Positions 34,316-43,045 of a stretch of DNA of 64,000 nucleotides are shown here, piece after piece (the stretch's first letter is position 1; each line of letters starts with the position of its first letter). Below the pieces are notes generated by a model. It saw only the letters and a program-made list of their open reading frames with translations, did not search any database and was not told the DNA's origin. The position numbers were made by a program, and so were the translations under genes. Source of the stretch: Pedobacter polaris (lineage in GTDB: Bacteria; Bacteroidota; Bacteroidia; Sphingobacteriales; Sphingobacteriaceae); the NCBI RefSeq assembly GCF_005116505.1, contig NZ_SWBR01000001.1:930001-994000 (forward strand), in the 5' to 3' direction.

Positions 34316-36145
34316 TTATTTTACTTGAGAGTTTAGCCAGCTATCTCTAAAATTTTGCATTGCAGGAGTTAAAACTCCACCTGTTTTTTCTATAGAAATT
34401 ATTTCTAATGCAGGGTTTTCAGTGAAAGTAAGTTTGGTTGATTTTTCTTGGCCATGATAATTGTAAGTGATTGTAATTACATCTCCTGGCTTGTGTGCCT
34501 CAGTAACTTTAGTAATCGCAGCTTGATCTTTTACTTCAACACCATCCATTGTTAAAAGGATATTATCGATATCTAAACCGGCATTATAAGCAGGTGTGCC
34601 TTGCATTGTACCACCTAATGTTGCTTTGCCATTTTCAAAATTTATTCTTCCAAAACCTGCGTATGCCACACCAGGACTAGCTTTTCTTAAAACATAACCA
34701 GCATTTAGCAATAATTTAGCATAATCATTTTTCGCTGTTCCGTAAACATAGTTTTTAAAGAAATCTGAGGCAAATGACTGATTGTTAGTTAACTGGCTTA
34801 ATACTTTTTCTAAATCTGGAATAGTGTATGGAATTTCTGGTTTTCCATGCGCTTTCCATAACGCTCTCATGTAATCATCAAGTGTGAGCTTAAATTCTGC
34901 TCTTAAACGTAAATCTAATGCTAAAGCAACTGACGCGCCGTAGATATAATATGAGGTAAAAATATTGCTTTTATTAGTTTGATCAATCGCCACACCCGCA
35001 TCGGCAAAAACAGCATATTGACTAGCTTGTATTGGGGAGAAGTTCTTTGCGCCAGGCGAATTTAATACAGTATTTACTATGCCGTTAAAGGTTTGAGCAG
35101 CATTTTCCTGTGTTTTAAAACCTGCTCTTGTTAATAATAAACTTCCATAATATTGGGTAAAACCTTCCGCTAACCAGAGACCATCACTTACATTAGAATG
35201 TTCAAAATTAAATGGTTCTAATGTTTTTGGTCTTAATCTTTCTACATTCCAGGCATGAAAAAATTCATGAGAAAATGTGCCCAGTAAATTAGATTCATAT
35301 CCAGCAATTTTAGGAGTTCGCTGCACAATTACAGTAGAGTTTCTGTGCTCCATTCCATCTCCTGCATACTCTGGTAGTACATCATGCAAGAAATAATAAT
35401 TTCCATAATCGTAATTTGGAAATTCTCCCCAAACTGCACCTTGCTCTGCAACCATTTTTTTTAACATTGTTGCATAGTTGTCTACAGTAGTTTGTTCGTC
35501 ATTTGAATGAGAAACCAAATGAATAGTTTGAATTTTCCCATCTGGGTTTTTTACTTCCCAACTGGCAGTTTTATAGGCAGCAATTTCTGTTGGGCTATCC
35601 ATAAAATACTGCAGATTTGGCGCAGTATAAATGCCATTTCCTTCTAACTTTAATTGGGTTGCAACTTTCCAATTCTGTTTTTCATCATAATTGAATTTTA
35701 CTTTTCTTGGGCGATTATCCCAGCCAATAGGATAGGCGAAAGTTGCTGGCATGCTAATGTGAGCATGTGTTTCATCAAAACCTGTATAAGTTCCATCAAT
35801 CCAGTTGCCAAATAAGGTGTAGGTAATTTTTACGTTTGTGCCATGAATTGGAATTGTATATTCATCACCCGCCGGTTGAGTTATTTTTAAAGCCTTGCCA
35901 TTTCCATCAAATGCTTTGAAATTATAAACATTTTTACCAAATTCATGCGTTGCATACCTGCCAGGAGAAGATCGGCTCATCCTAATCTTCAGCGGACCAG
36001 TAGGTACCTCTCTTAAAACCATAGTAATTTCAGCCTCATGATGAATGGCATTTGGGAAACTTACTTCATAAAAAACAGCGTTTTGCTGCGCACTCACAGC
36101 TAAACAAGTTAAGATTAAACTTAAGCTGAGGATAATTTTCTTCAT
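34316..36145 (-). CDS. M61 glycyl aminopeptidase-family metallopeptidase with PDZ domain
   Basis: The 609-residue product has a signal peptide ending 'LAVSAQ', an N-terminal beta domain (about 22-190), and a thermolysin-like catalytic domain with zinc motif HEFFH (His293-His297, in 'FSHEFFHAWNVERLRP') and third ligand Glu in 'LAEGFTQYYG'. A PDZ domain lies near 505-590 ('GTPAYNAGLDIDNILLTMDG'). M61 enzymes act on Gly- or Ala-starting peptides. It is the first of three collinear secreted peptidase genes. Nearest upstream is the DUF4407 gene, separated by 123 bases. Confidence 0.94.
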   Translation of the reverse strand: MKKIILSLSLILTCLAVSAQQNAVFYEVSFPNAIHHEAEITMVLREVPTGPLKIRMSRSSPGRYATHEFGKNVYNFKAFDGNGKALKITQPAGDEYTIPIHGTNVKITYTLFGNWIDGTYTGFDETHAHISMPATFAYPIGWDNRPRKVKFNYDEKQNWKVATQLKLEGNGIYTAPNLQYFMDSPTEIAAYKTASWEVKNPDGKIQTIHLVSHSNDEQTTVDNYATMLKKMVAEQGAVWGEFPNYDYGNYYFLHDVLPEYAGDGMEHRNSTVIVQRTPKIAGYESNLLGTFSHEFFHAWNVERLRPKTLEPFNFEHSNVSDGLWLAEGFTQYYGSLLLTRAGFKTQENAAQTFNGIVNTVLNSPGAKNFSPIQASQYAVFADAGVAIDQTNKSNIFTSYYIYGASVALALDLRLRAEFKLTLDDYMRALWKAHGKPEIPYTIPDLEKVLSQLTNNQSFASDFFKNYVYGTAKNDYAKLLLNAGYVLRKASPGVAYAGFGRINFENGKATLGGTMQGTPAYNAGLDIDNILLTMDGVEVKDQAAITKVTEAHKPGDVITITYNYHGQEKSTKLTFTENPALEIISIEKTGGVLTPAMQNFRDSWLNSQVK

Positions 36146-36268
36146 AAAATTAAATATTGCCTTAAGTTAGCGCTATTCGTTAAAAAATAGAAATTGTGTG
36201 ACAATTATTACTTAAAAGACGATTAAATCGTAGAAAGGTTGCATCATAAATACTAGAAAAAGAATAAA

Positions 36269-37381
36269 TTAATCATCAGCTAACAGATCTTTTCTAGCTT
36301 TATTTCGAATTTGTTCTTTTCTTTTTTCTATCTCTGTGCCTACCCTAGTCTCATGAATTCCATCGGCAACTTCAACTTCATATTCTCTGTCTTTGTTAGA
36401 TAAATGAACCTGCGTAATTTCAATGTTTTCTACAGCTTCATCATAGGGGCCACGACTACTCATTAGTTTTACAAAGACGGGTAAACATTCAAAGAAAATA
36501 AATAGCAGTCCAATAAATGTAACCGCTATTGCAGTATTTGTGTCTCTCGTACCATCAACATTATAACTTAACTGCCCTAAAGCCCAGTTTCTATCAGCAA
36601 AACCTGCAATATTACTTAAACTATCTAATTGTTTTGTGGTATATAACTTTTCGGTCATTAAGCCATCAAACTGCTTTCTGTTATCAACAAATTTTTCCAT
36701 TTGTCGCACATCTTTCGTTAACGTGTCTAAATTTTGTTCGCGTTGCTTTAGTTCTGTTTCTTTTCTTTTAGCATATGGTCCATAGCCCATTACACCAGAA
36801 GTTTCATTGGTTTTATTTCCAAAAATTTCGAAATTCAACTTTTGTCTATCCGCCTTTATGGCCGCTGCTAATGAATCTCGCTCTGCTTTAGCATCATTTA
36901 ATTTCCCTATCTCAATGGTGTATTTTTTCTCAAAAGCTTTATTTAAAGTATCAATTTTAGAGCGTTGGCCATTTAAATAACTCACATTTAAACGTTCCTT
37001 GATTTCTTTATCAAAAATCTTTAATTCTAGGGGCCTAGATATAACCATTCCAATCATAATAGCTAAAAGAATCCGTGGTGTAGCTTGCCAAAGCTGTTTA
37101 TTTGTTGTTGCATTTTTATTGATACTGGATACGATATATCTATCCATATTAAAAATAGCCAAGCCCCAAATAATACCAAAAAATAAAGCGAATAACCAAG
37201 CAAAATCTCCGCCTTTAAAAACGAAATACATCGCATAACCACCAGATAGTGCTGCAAATAATCCAGTAAAAAATATGGTTGCACCGATGCCCAGGTATTT
37301 GTTGTGCTCGGTAGGATGTTTTTCTAAAGTAGATAGGTGGGCGCCAGAGCAAAACCAAAAGAAGCGAGAGATGCCATTCAT
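36269..37381 (-). CDS. DUF4407 membrane protein
   Basis: The 370-residue product has three membrane segments in the N-terminal 120 residues ('GIGATIFFTGLFAALSGGYAMYFVF', 'LFALFFGIIWGLAIFNMDRYIVSS', 'ILLAIMIGMVISRPLELKIF'), a long charged coiled-coil loop (about 125-275) and a fourth segment near 285-305 ('AIAVTFIGLLFIFFECLPVFVKLM'). This layout and the 'NMDRYIVSS' and 'SRPLELKIF' motifs match DUF4407. The function is unknown. It is monocistronic; the nearest gene on either side is 123 or more bases away. Confidence 0.88.
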   Translation of the reverse strand: MNGISRFFWFCSGAHLSTLEKHPTEHNKYLGIGATIFFTGLFAALSGGYAMYFVFKGGDFAWLFALFFGIIWGLAIFNMDRYIVSSINKNATTNKQLWQATPRILLAIMIGMVISRPLELKIFDKEIKERLNVSYLNGQRSKIDTLNKAFEKKYTIEIGKLNDAKAERDSLAAAIKADRQKLNFEIFGNKTNETSGVMGYGPYAKRKETELKQREQNLDTLTKDVRQMEKFVDNRKQFDGLMTEKLYTTKQLDSLSNIAGFADRNWALGQLSYNVDGTRDTNTAIAVTFIGLLFIFFECLPVFVKLMSSRGPYDEAVENIEITQVHLSNKDREYEVEVADGIHETRVGTEIEKRKEQIRNKARKDLLADD

Positions 37382-37691
37382 AATTAGCAGTAATTAATCA
37401 AGATTTAATTATTAAACGCTTTTACAAGCAAGTTGTTACAGATTTTCTTAAAAAAGTACGAAGACATTCGCAATTACTAAAATAGGTATTCTATGTTGTA
37501 TTAAAGGATTATGGTTTAAGTACCAAAAACAGGCTACGTAGCATTGGGTATATAAAAATACCAAAAGCACGGTATTGATGTAAGTTATTGATGTTCTGAT
37601 ATTTATTGAAAAATAATTACCATGAAACATCATGTTCTTTCAATCAAAAATTAAGGCCATGATAGCTTCATCACTTAAACAAATTAAACAG
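37382..37691. other. 310-base intergenic region
   Basis: It is AT-rich and has no long ORF. It is divergent between the DUF4407 gene and a small secreted protein gene. A 10-codon ORF (ATG at 37622) could be read just upstream of the secreted gene, but nothing supports its translation. No clear hairpin or full promoter was seen. Confidence 0.5.
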
Positions 37692-38321
37692 ATGAAAAAA
37701 CTATTACTAATCGCAGTGTTGGCACTATCTTTAGGCTTTACTGCAAGTGCTCAAGAAGAGAATGTTACAGAAAATCCTGCCGAGGTTTCTGATTCGAAAA
37801 CAATGTCGTTAGACGAATTAAAAGCACAGCGAGCTACTTTACTTGCCTTGGCTAAATCTGAAGAATTTCTAGAAAAATTAGCTAAAGTAGATAAATTACA
37901 AGCTCCAAAGGAAACGGGTATTGCAGGGCTAGATGCTTTAACAAGTATGGCAGCCAAGCTAATAGATCAAATGAAAACTACTAGGGGTTCAATCCCGCAA
38001 TTTTATGCAAGTGTAACTGGCCAAACAATGGATGGTGCTGCAGCTACTAATGTAACTCCAATACAACCAGATCAATTGATTGCATTGTCTAAAATGTTTG
38101 TAACCATGGGTATAGATTTGGTTAAATCATCTAAAGAATTATTAACCATGCCAGGTGAAATTAAAAGTGCAGGTGTAATGAAAGCGATGAAAGCTTTAAA
38201 ATCTATGGCTTACATTAAAAATGCCTTTGTCGCTTTAAAACAAGAAATTTCTTACAATGCTAAAATGACGCAGAACTTAATCGCTACCAACAAAGCGATG
38301 ACAGGTAATAAATCAAAATAA
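37692..38321 (+). CDS. Small secreted protein of unknown function
   Basis: The 209-residue product starts at ATG 37692, which places a clean signal peptide (ending 'GFTASAQ') at the N-terminus; an in-frame ATG at 37632 would bury it. The mature protein is almost all helical, with no cysteine, a glycine/proline spot near the middle and a Lys-rich end. No family is recognised. An intrinsic terminator follows 29 bases downstream, so it is a single-gene unit. Confidence 0.75.
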   Translation: MKKLLLIAVLALSLGFTASAQEENVTENPAEVSDSKTMSLDELKAQRATLLALAKSEEFLEKLAKVDKLQAPKETGIAGLDALTSMAAKLIDQMKTTRGSIPQFYASVTGQTMDGAAATNVTPIQPDQLIALSKMFVTMGIDLVKSSKELLTMPGEIKSAGVMKAMKALKSMAYIKNAFVALKQEISYNAKMTQNLIATNKAMTGNKSK

Positions 38322-38349
38322 TAGCGAAATTAAACGCTTAATAGCATTT

Positions 38350-38390
38350 AAAAATCTCAGTCATTTTTTGAACTGGGATTTTTGTTTTTA
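38350..38390 (+). terminator. Intrinsic terminator after the small secreted protein gene
   Basis: AAAAATCTCAGT pairs with ACTGGGATTTTT across a 10-base loop (one G-T pair), then GTTTTT follows. Confidence 0.8.
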
Positions 38391-38404
38391 AGACTTTTCT
38401 AAGA

Positions 38405-38435
38405 CTTGACCTTACTATTGATTTTTGTACATTTG
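38405..38435 (+). promoter_or_regulatory. Bacteroidota promoter for the rhodanese gene
   Basis: CTTG at 38405-38408 and TACATTTG at 38428-38435 are separated by exactly 19 bases, close to the TTTG-N19-TAnnTTTG consensus. Transcription should start near 38442, giving a leader of about 108 bases that includes the inverted repeat at 38463-38508. Confidence 0.7.
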
Positions 38436-38462
38436 AAAAAATATTAAAATCATGAACCCAAC

Positions 38463-38508
38463 AGAATTTAAATAATCATTAATTTTATGAAGTGATTATT
38501 TAAATTCT
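38463..38508. repeat. Perfect 16-base inverted repeat in the rhodanese leader
   Basis: AGAATTTAAATAATCA and its exact reverse complement flank a 14-base spacer. The left arm lies within a 7-codon ORF starting at 38452 (MNPTEFK, stop TAA at 38473). The repeat falls between the promoter and the rhodanese start at 38550. Confidence 0.8.
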
Positions 38509-38549
38509 CAAAGGCTCCATATAACCATAAGGAACATAAAAATAAACAT

Positions 38550-38867
38550 ATGAAAGAGATTTCGGTACAAGAACTAAAACAAAAAATAGATAACAAAGAA
38601 GATTTTCAATTGATTGATGTTAGAGAAACTTTTGAATATGAAACCTCTAATCTTGATGGATTAAATATCCCATTGGGAGGTATTTTAATTGAAACTGATA
38701 AAATTGCTACAGATAAACCTGTAATTGTGCAATGTCGTAGCGGTAAAAGAAGTGCTGCTGCAATTATGCAATTAGAGCAATTACATGGTTTTGATAATTT
38801 ATATAATTTAAAAGGTGGAATTTTAGCTTGGCAAGAAGCTTATGATCCTAATATGCCAGTTTACTAA
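38550..38867 (+). CDS. Rhodanese-like domain protein
   Basis: The 105-residue product is a single rhodanese domain. It has 'FQLIDVRETFEYE' near residues 19-31 and the catalytic loop 'QCRSGKRS' with Cys62; this is followed by 'GFDNLYNLKGGILAW', the usual C-terminal end. Rhodaneses transfer sulfane sulfur to thiophilic acceptors. No signal peptide is present, so it is cytosolic. Its TAA overlaps the ATG of the next small membrane protein by one base, implying coupled translation. Confidence 0.93.
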   Translation: MKEISVQELKQKIDNKEDFQLIDVRETFEYETSNLDGLNIPLGGILIETDKIATDKPVIVQCRSGKRSAAAIMQLEQLHGFDNLYNLKGGILAWQEAYDPNMPVY

Positions 38868-39052
38868 TGCGTAAAAAGATAATTCTTAACGTACTTTTTA
38901 ATTTAGGCATTATCCTATCCATTATTGGTATGGGGTGGTCTTACAATAATAATAGCCCTTTAGTTGTTGCATTTTTTGCAGCAACTTTTGTGGCGTTTAT
39001 TTATGTTAAAATCCAGTTGATTAAGAGTTTGAAAAAAGATTTGAAGAAGTAG
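38867..39052 (+). CDS. DUF6358-like small membrane protein
   Basis: The 61-residue product has two hydrophobic helices ('ILNVLFNLGIILSIIGMGW' and 'LVVAFFAATFVAFIYVKI') and a basic tail 'KSLKKDLKK'. It resembles DUF6358, a short family that I recall mostly from Sphingobacteriaceae; the match is from memory. The start overlaps the rhodanese stop by one base. Function unknown. Confidence 0.75.
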   Translation: MRKKIILNVLFNLGIILSIIGMGWSYNNNSPLVVAFFAATFVAFIYVKIQLIKSLKKDLKK

Positions 39053-39062
39053 TTTGGTTGAT

Positions 39063-39095
39063 GGTCAATGGATCATAGTCTATGAGCCATTAACC
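39063..39095. terminator. Palindrome between converging genes, probable bidirectional terminator
   Basis: GGTCAATGG pairs with CCATTAACC (one mismatch), and an inner CATAG/CTATG stem closes the loop. It sits between the small membrane protein stop (39052) and the epimerase stop (39102). It has no strong T-run on the plus strand, so the terminator role is likely but not certain. Confidence 0.6.
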
Positions 39096-39101
39096 TTTTA
39101 C

Positions 39102-40133
39102 CTACCCAAACAACCTCTCATCAATTCCTGTCAATCCCAAACCTGGTAAATCGTTTAGTACGTATCTCCCATCTTTCATTTCTGGTGCATCAAATGGATT
39201 ATTTTTTGTTAGCCAAGGTCCATCTAAATCTGCCCAATCGCAAAGAGGGGCTAATGCTGCACCTGCTAAAGTAGCAATAGAAGTTTCACTCATACAGCCT
39301 ATCAAGATTTTCATTCCAAAGCTTCTAGCTTTTAATATCATCTGATGAGCTTCATACATTCCTGCGCTCTTCATCAACTTAATGTTAATGCCATGGTATG
39401 CACCTTTCAGGTTATCCATGTCACCTAAACGCTGTACAGCTTCATCGGCTAAAATAGGTATTGGACTTCTTTGTGTTAACCAGGCATTTCCCTCTAAATT
39501 ATTTTTATCCATAGGTTGTTCAATTAACAAAACCCCTTGGTCATGTAGCCAATAGCACATGTCAATGGCCTGCTTTTTATCACTCCAACCTTGGTTTGCA
39601 TCAACATATAAAGGCAAATCGCTTACGCTTCTAATAGTTTGGATCAATTCTTTATCGTTATCCCTACCTAGTTTTATTTTTAAGACTTTGAAACCTTTAG
39701 CATCAGCAACTTTTTCTTTCAGCACCTCTGGTGTGTCAATACCCAAAGTATAAGAAGTAATTGGCATTTTAGCTTTGTCTGCACCATAAATTGTTGAGCA
39801 AGACTGATTTGAAATTTTTCCATTGATATCATTTAAGGCAATATCAATAGCTGCTTTTACAGCTGGATTTCCAAGTTCAATTTCATCTAAATAATGATGA
39901 ATCTCTGCAAAATCAAATGGATGTTTAAACCTATTCCAGTCTACTTTAGACAAAAAAGCTGTGGCACTGGCCTGGCTTTCTCCCATGTATGGAACCATGC
40001 TGGCTTCTCCATAGCCAATAAAGCCTTCATAATTTAACTTTAGGAGCAATAATGGCGTGCTTGTTCTTGTAAATTTCGAAATTGAAAATGGATGTTTTAA
40101 TTCTAATTCAAATTCCTTGCAACTTATTTTCAT
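39102..40133 (-). CDS. Dipeptide epimerase (L-Ala-D/L-Glu epimerase type), enolase superfamily
   Basis: The 343-residue product has the muconate-lactonizing subgroup layout: capping domain (1-120), then a barrel with the base 'LKIKLG' (KxK), metal ligands Asp in 'YVDANQGW', Glu in 'LIEQPM' and Asp in 'ILADEAV', and the second base Lys in 'INIKLMKSAG'. C-terminal 'CDWADLDGPW' is typical of L-Ala-D/L-Glu epimerases, which recycle murein peptides. Substrate identity from sequence alone is moderate. It is monocistronic and convergent with the small membrane gene. Confidence 0.88.
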   Translation of the reverse strand: MKISCKEFELELKHPFSISKFTRTSTPLLLLKLNYEGFIGYGEASMVPYMGESQASATAFLSKVDWNRFKHPFDFAEIHHYLDEIELGNPAVKAAIDIALNDINGKISNQSCSTIYGADKAKMPITSYTLGIDTPEVLKEKVADAKGFKVLKIKLGRDNDKELIQTIRSVSDLPLYVDANQGWSDKKQAIDMCYWLHDQGVLLIEQPMDKNNLEGNAWLTQRSPIPILADEAVQRLGDMDNLKGAYHGINIKLMKSAGMYEAHQMILKARSFGMKILIGCMSETSIATLAGAALAPLCDWADLDGPWLTKNNPFDAPEMKDGRYVLNDLPGLGLTGIDERLFG

Positions 40134-40202
40134 TCTATATCGTCTTGTTTATAAAAGGTATTCGTGCCGACAGTATATTTGTTAACGCTAAACACTATTA
40201 CC

Positions 40203-41336
40203 ATGAAAACTATTTCAAGATTACGGTATTTTCTTTATTTATCCATACTAATTGTTGGATGTACCACCGGAAAAAAAGCTTTGCAAAAAGGAAACTATGA
40301 CCAATCTGTTTTTAAATCGGTTGATCGATTAAAAAGTGCACCTAAAAATGCAGAAGCGATGTATGTGCTGCCTGTGGCATATGATTTAGCTTTAAAAGAA
40401 CATTTGCGTAAAATTGATGAAGCAAAAGTTTCTTCTGATGTGTTAAGATGGGAGACCATTTTAAGCCATTATCAAAAAATTAACCAACTGAGTGATGAGG
40501 TTAATAGTTCACCAGTTGCTTTAACTTTGGTAAAAAACCCTCAAAAATATATTAACGAAGTTGAAGATAGTAAATACAAAGCTGCCGAAGTTCGTTATAC
40601 TTTGGGCGTAAATCAAATGAGTGAAAACAATCGTGTTAGCGCTAAAAGTGCATATTACAATTTCGAAAAAGCACAATATTTCTATCCTACTTATAAAGAC
40701 GTGAAAAATAAAATGGATGATGCATATTGGGCTGCGGTTGTTAAAGTTGTAGTGCAACCTGTAAAAGTAAATAGTAGCTATTACCAATTGAGTAATCAAT
40801 ATTTTCAAGATCAGGTTAGCGAATTCATGAGAAGTTACCAAACAAATAGGTTTGTGATTTTTTACTCAGAGCAACAAGCAAATGCTCAGAAAATTACACC
40901 AGATCAAGTATTAAGAATGAGCTTTGATGATTTTATTGTTGGACAGACTTATGTGAAAGAAAGAGTAGAGAAATTGAAAAAGGATAGCGTTTTAATTAGC
41001 GATAGCAGGGCAAATGGTAAAGTGTACGGAACCGTTAGAGCTACATTAAGTGTTTTTGATAAACAAGTTTCCTCATCTGGTTTGCTAGCGATGACAATTT
41101 TTGACTATCAAACTAATAAAATCATCCGCCAGCAAAGATTGCCAGGAACTTATCTATGGCAAGATAGCTGGGCAAGCTATAAAGGAGATGAAAGAGCTTT
41201 GAGTAAACAACAATTGCAGATGACTAAAAGAAGAGAGTTATTACCTCCTGCACCAGCAGCATTATTTGTTGAGTTTACCAAACCAATTTATGCGCAATTG
41301 GTAGATGAGATTAGTTATTTTTATAATAAATATTAA
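40203..41336 (+). CDS. Lipoprotein of unknown function
   Basis: The start at ATG 40203 gives a 377-residue protein with a lipoprotein signal (IVGC, Cys20); an in-frame GTG at 40164 would obscure it. Residues 25-200 are helical and TPR-like ('GNYDQSVFKSVDRLKSAPKNAEAMYVL', 'KSAYYNFEKAQYFYPTYKDVKNKM'). The C-terminal half is mixed alpha-beta with no visible catalytic motif. A TATATTTG box lies at 40174-40181. No neighbour suggests a role. Confidence 0.78.
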   Translation: MKTISRLRYFLYLSILIVGCTTGKKALQKGNYDQSVFKSVDRLKSAPKNAEAMYVLPVAYDLALKEHLRKIDEAKVSSDVLRWETILSHYQKINQLSDEVNSSPVALTLVKNPQKYINEVEDSKYKAAEVRYTLGVNQMSENNRVSAKSAYYNFEKAQYFYPTYKDVKNKMDDAYWAAVVKVVVQPVKVNSSYYQLSNQYFQDQVSEFMRSYQTNRFVIFYSEQQANAQKITPDQVLRMSFDDFIVGQTYVKERVEKLKKDSVLISDSRANGKVYGTVRATLSVFDKQVSSSGLLAMTIFDYQTNKIIRQQRLPGTYLWQDSWASYKGDERALSKQQLQMTKRRELLPPAPAALFVEFTKPIYAQLVDEISYFYNKY

Positions 41337-41346
41337 TAAGAGTTGC

Positions 41347-41415
41347 GGGTTAAAGGTTACGAGGTATGGGATAAGGCGCTTAAACCTGTAACTCGTAACC
41401 TTCAACTTTTAACCC
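41347..41415. repeat. R3 palindromic repeat
   Basis: GGGTTAAAGGTTACGAG at the left pairs with CTCGTAACC and TTTTAACCC at the right, with an 8-base bulge and a loop of about 28 bases. A related palindrome lies between rpsB and tsf (52824-52880), and a half copy upstream of rplM. Confidence 0.75.
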
Positions 41416-41475
41416 CAGCACTCTTTTGACCTGGTATTGATTTACCTTATTAATTTATTAGCTAATATTGCAGCA

Positions 41476-42444
41476 ATGAATACTGCTTTATACAAACCTT
41501 TCAAAAACTTCGATTTCAAAAACGATAAATGCTTTTTAAGTGGCGATGCTTTTCCCTCGCCTTTGGTAACTGTTAATGTTTTGCCAGACTGGCTTTTATC
41601 TATGGCAAACTTAACAGGCAATGAGCAGATCCAATTACTAGATGAAACAATTAGAACTTATAAAAGCTTAGTAGTTCCTTGTAATACAACCGTGTTCGAT
41701 CAGTTCATTTCGCCACTAGAAGATAAAATTGCTTTAGCTTTTGGCAAAGGTTTCGAAGGGGTTTCAGCTTTGCCTGAACTAGATTTATTTAACTGGATTG
41801 GTAAATTAATGTATAGCTTTTTGTATATCGAAATGCAAGGTGCTATTCGCTTACAACAATTAAGTGGTGATGGAATGAATATGTCGCAAGGTTTAATGCA
41901 TAAATTTGGCAACCTGCATACCATGTTACAAAGCATATATCGTGATGTAGTTTTAGAAGATTTTACACCTTGGTCTATCATAATTGTTCCACTAGAAAAA
42001 GCTGAGACTGCTTTTAGTTTTAGAGATGAAATTAATACCTTAACTTTCTCTTTAAAGTTTAAAGATTTTGGCATTATTGCTTGTTTACAAGATAATGGAA
42101 CAAACAAAAGATACCATCAAGAGATATTAAATTCGATAGAAAAAAAAGCGGTATCAGAGCAACAGTTTGAAGAAATTGCCGCTCGTTTTTTCTATTCAGC
42201 TTATTTATTTAATCGTTTACCAGAATATAATATTATGCCAGTTGAGGGTGTAATTTACATAGACGCCATGCCCTTAAAAGGAACTCAAAATAAGGCGCTT
42301 TTTGATGTGTGGACGAATAAAACTTACGGTCAAGTGTTAGAAAATTTTTGGAAACCTTGGGGCCATACACTCTTTGAAATTATTAAGGATCCAACTGCTC
42401 CAATGAGTTATTTTGAGGAGCCTTTGTTACCCGCCTATTCCTAG
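41476..42444 (+). CDS. Unknown protein with a degenerate HNH-like N-terminus
   Basis: The ATG at 41476 gives 322 residues; an earlier in-frame start at 41437 is less likely because TAATATTG at 41463-41470 fits a -7 box. The N-terminus ('KCFLSGDAFPSPLVTVNVLPDWLL...LVVPCNTTVFDQFISPLEDKI') is laid out like HNH-type proteins, in which a CxxC precedes 'HIFPDWL' and a PCxxCN follows, but the paired cysteines and the His are missing here. The rest is helical. No function can be given. The gene converges with the rhomboid gene and overlaps it by 18 bases. Confidence 0.65.
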   Translation: MNTALYKPFKNFDFKNDKCFLSGDAFPSPLVTVNVLPDWLLSMANLTGNEQIQLLDETIRTYKSLVVPCNTTVFDQFISPLEDKIALAFGKGFEGVSALPELDLFNWIGKLMYSFLYIEMQGAIRLQQLSGDGMNMSQGLMHKFGNLHTMLQSIYRDVVLEDFTPWSIIIVPLEKAETAFSFRDEINTLTFSLKFKDFGIIACLQDNGTNKRYHQEILNSIEKKAVSEQQFEEIAARFFYSAYLFNRLPEYNIMPVEGVIYIDAMPLKGTQNKALFDVWTNKTYGQVLENFWKPWGHTLFEIIKDPTAPMSYFEEPLLPAYS

Positions 42445-43044
42445 TTGATTTAAAAAGTGAGGGATAATTCCTGGTGTTAAAATAAGCGTAATTACTAAGC
42501 CTGCTAATGCACCAAAAAAGTGAGCATCATGGTTAATATTGTCTCGAGATTGTTTAGACATGAAATAGCAATATATCAAATACAATGCTCCAAAAGCTAT
42601 CGCCCAAATGCCAAACGGTATTGGAAAAATCATCAACTTGCTTAACGGATAAAATAAAATATAGCTAAACAAAACTGCACTTATCGCTCCTGAAGCTCCC
42701 AAGCTATTGTAACGAAAATTTGCTTTGTGTTTTATAACGGATGGAATATCTGCCAATACCATACTTACGAAATACAGTAGTGCAAACTGCCAATGGCCAA
42801 TTAAAGTTTCTAACTTAAATGCAAATGCAACAAAGGTGAACATATTAAAGAATAGGTGCATCCAATCTGCATGAATTAGTCCGCTGGTAATAAATGTATA
42901 ATACTTTTTACCATTAGCTATAGAATACGGATGCATCATAAATTTGCCGTATAGTGTGGCATCATTAAAAGCATAAACACTAGTAATTATTGTAAATAAA
43001 AATATAATGGAAGCGACAGGGGTGTCATTTAAATATTGCATCAT
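42427..43044 (-). CDS. Rhomboid family intramembrane serine protease
   Basis: The 205-residue product has six membrane segments. The catalytic Ser118 lies in 'LGASGAISAVL' and the His175 in 'NHDAHFFGALAG'. The 'HADWMHLFFNMFTF' segment in TM2 is the family signature. Rhomboids cut single-pass membrane proteins within the bilayer. It starts 1 base after the M14 peptidase gene and so is likely co-transcribed with it. Confidence 0.94.
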   Translation of the reverse strand: MMQYLNDTPVASIIFLFTIITSVYAFNDATLYGKFMMHPYSIANGKKYYTFITSGLIHADWMHLFFNMFTFVAFAFKLETLIGHWQFALLYFVSMVLADIPSVIKHKANFRYNSLGASGAISAVLFSYILFYPLSKLMIFPIPFGIWAIAFGALYLIYCYFMSKQSRDNINHDAHFFGALAGLVITLILTPGIIPHFLNQLGIGG

Positions 43045-43045
43045 G

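Noticed and set aside
37622..37654. A 10-codon ORF before the small secreted protein gene
   Set aside because: It is too short to support, with no conservation evidence and no paired stem that would make it a leader peptide.
265..37676. The same 14-base string GATAGCTTCATCAC before the SusD gene and before the gene at 37692
   Set aside because: One shared 14-mer in 64 kb of AT-rich DNA is expected by chance, and there are no other copies or symmetry.
41700..42107. A 135-codon minus-strand ORF
   Set aside because: It lies inside the 322-residue gene on the other strand, with Lys/Ser/Pro-rich sequence and no signal or family pattern.
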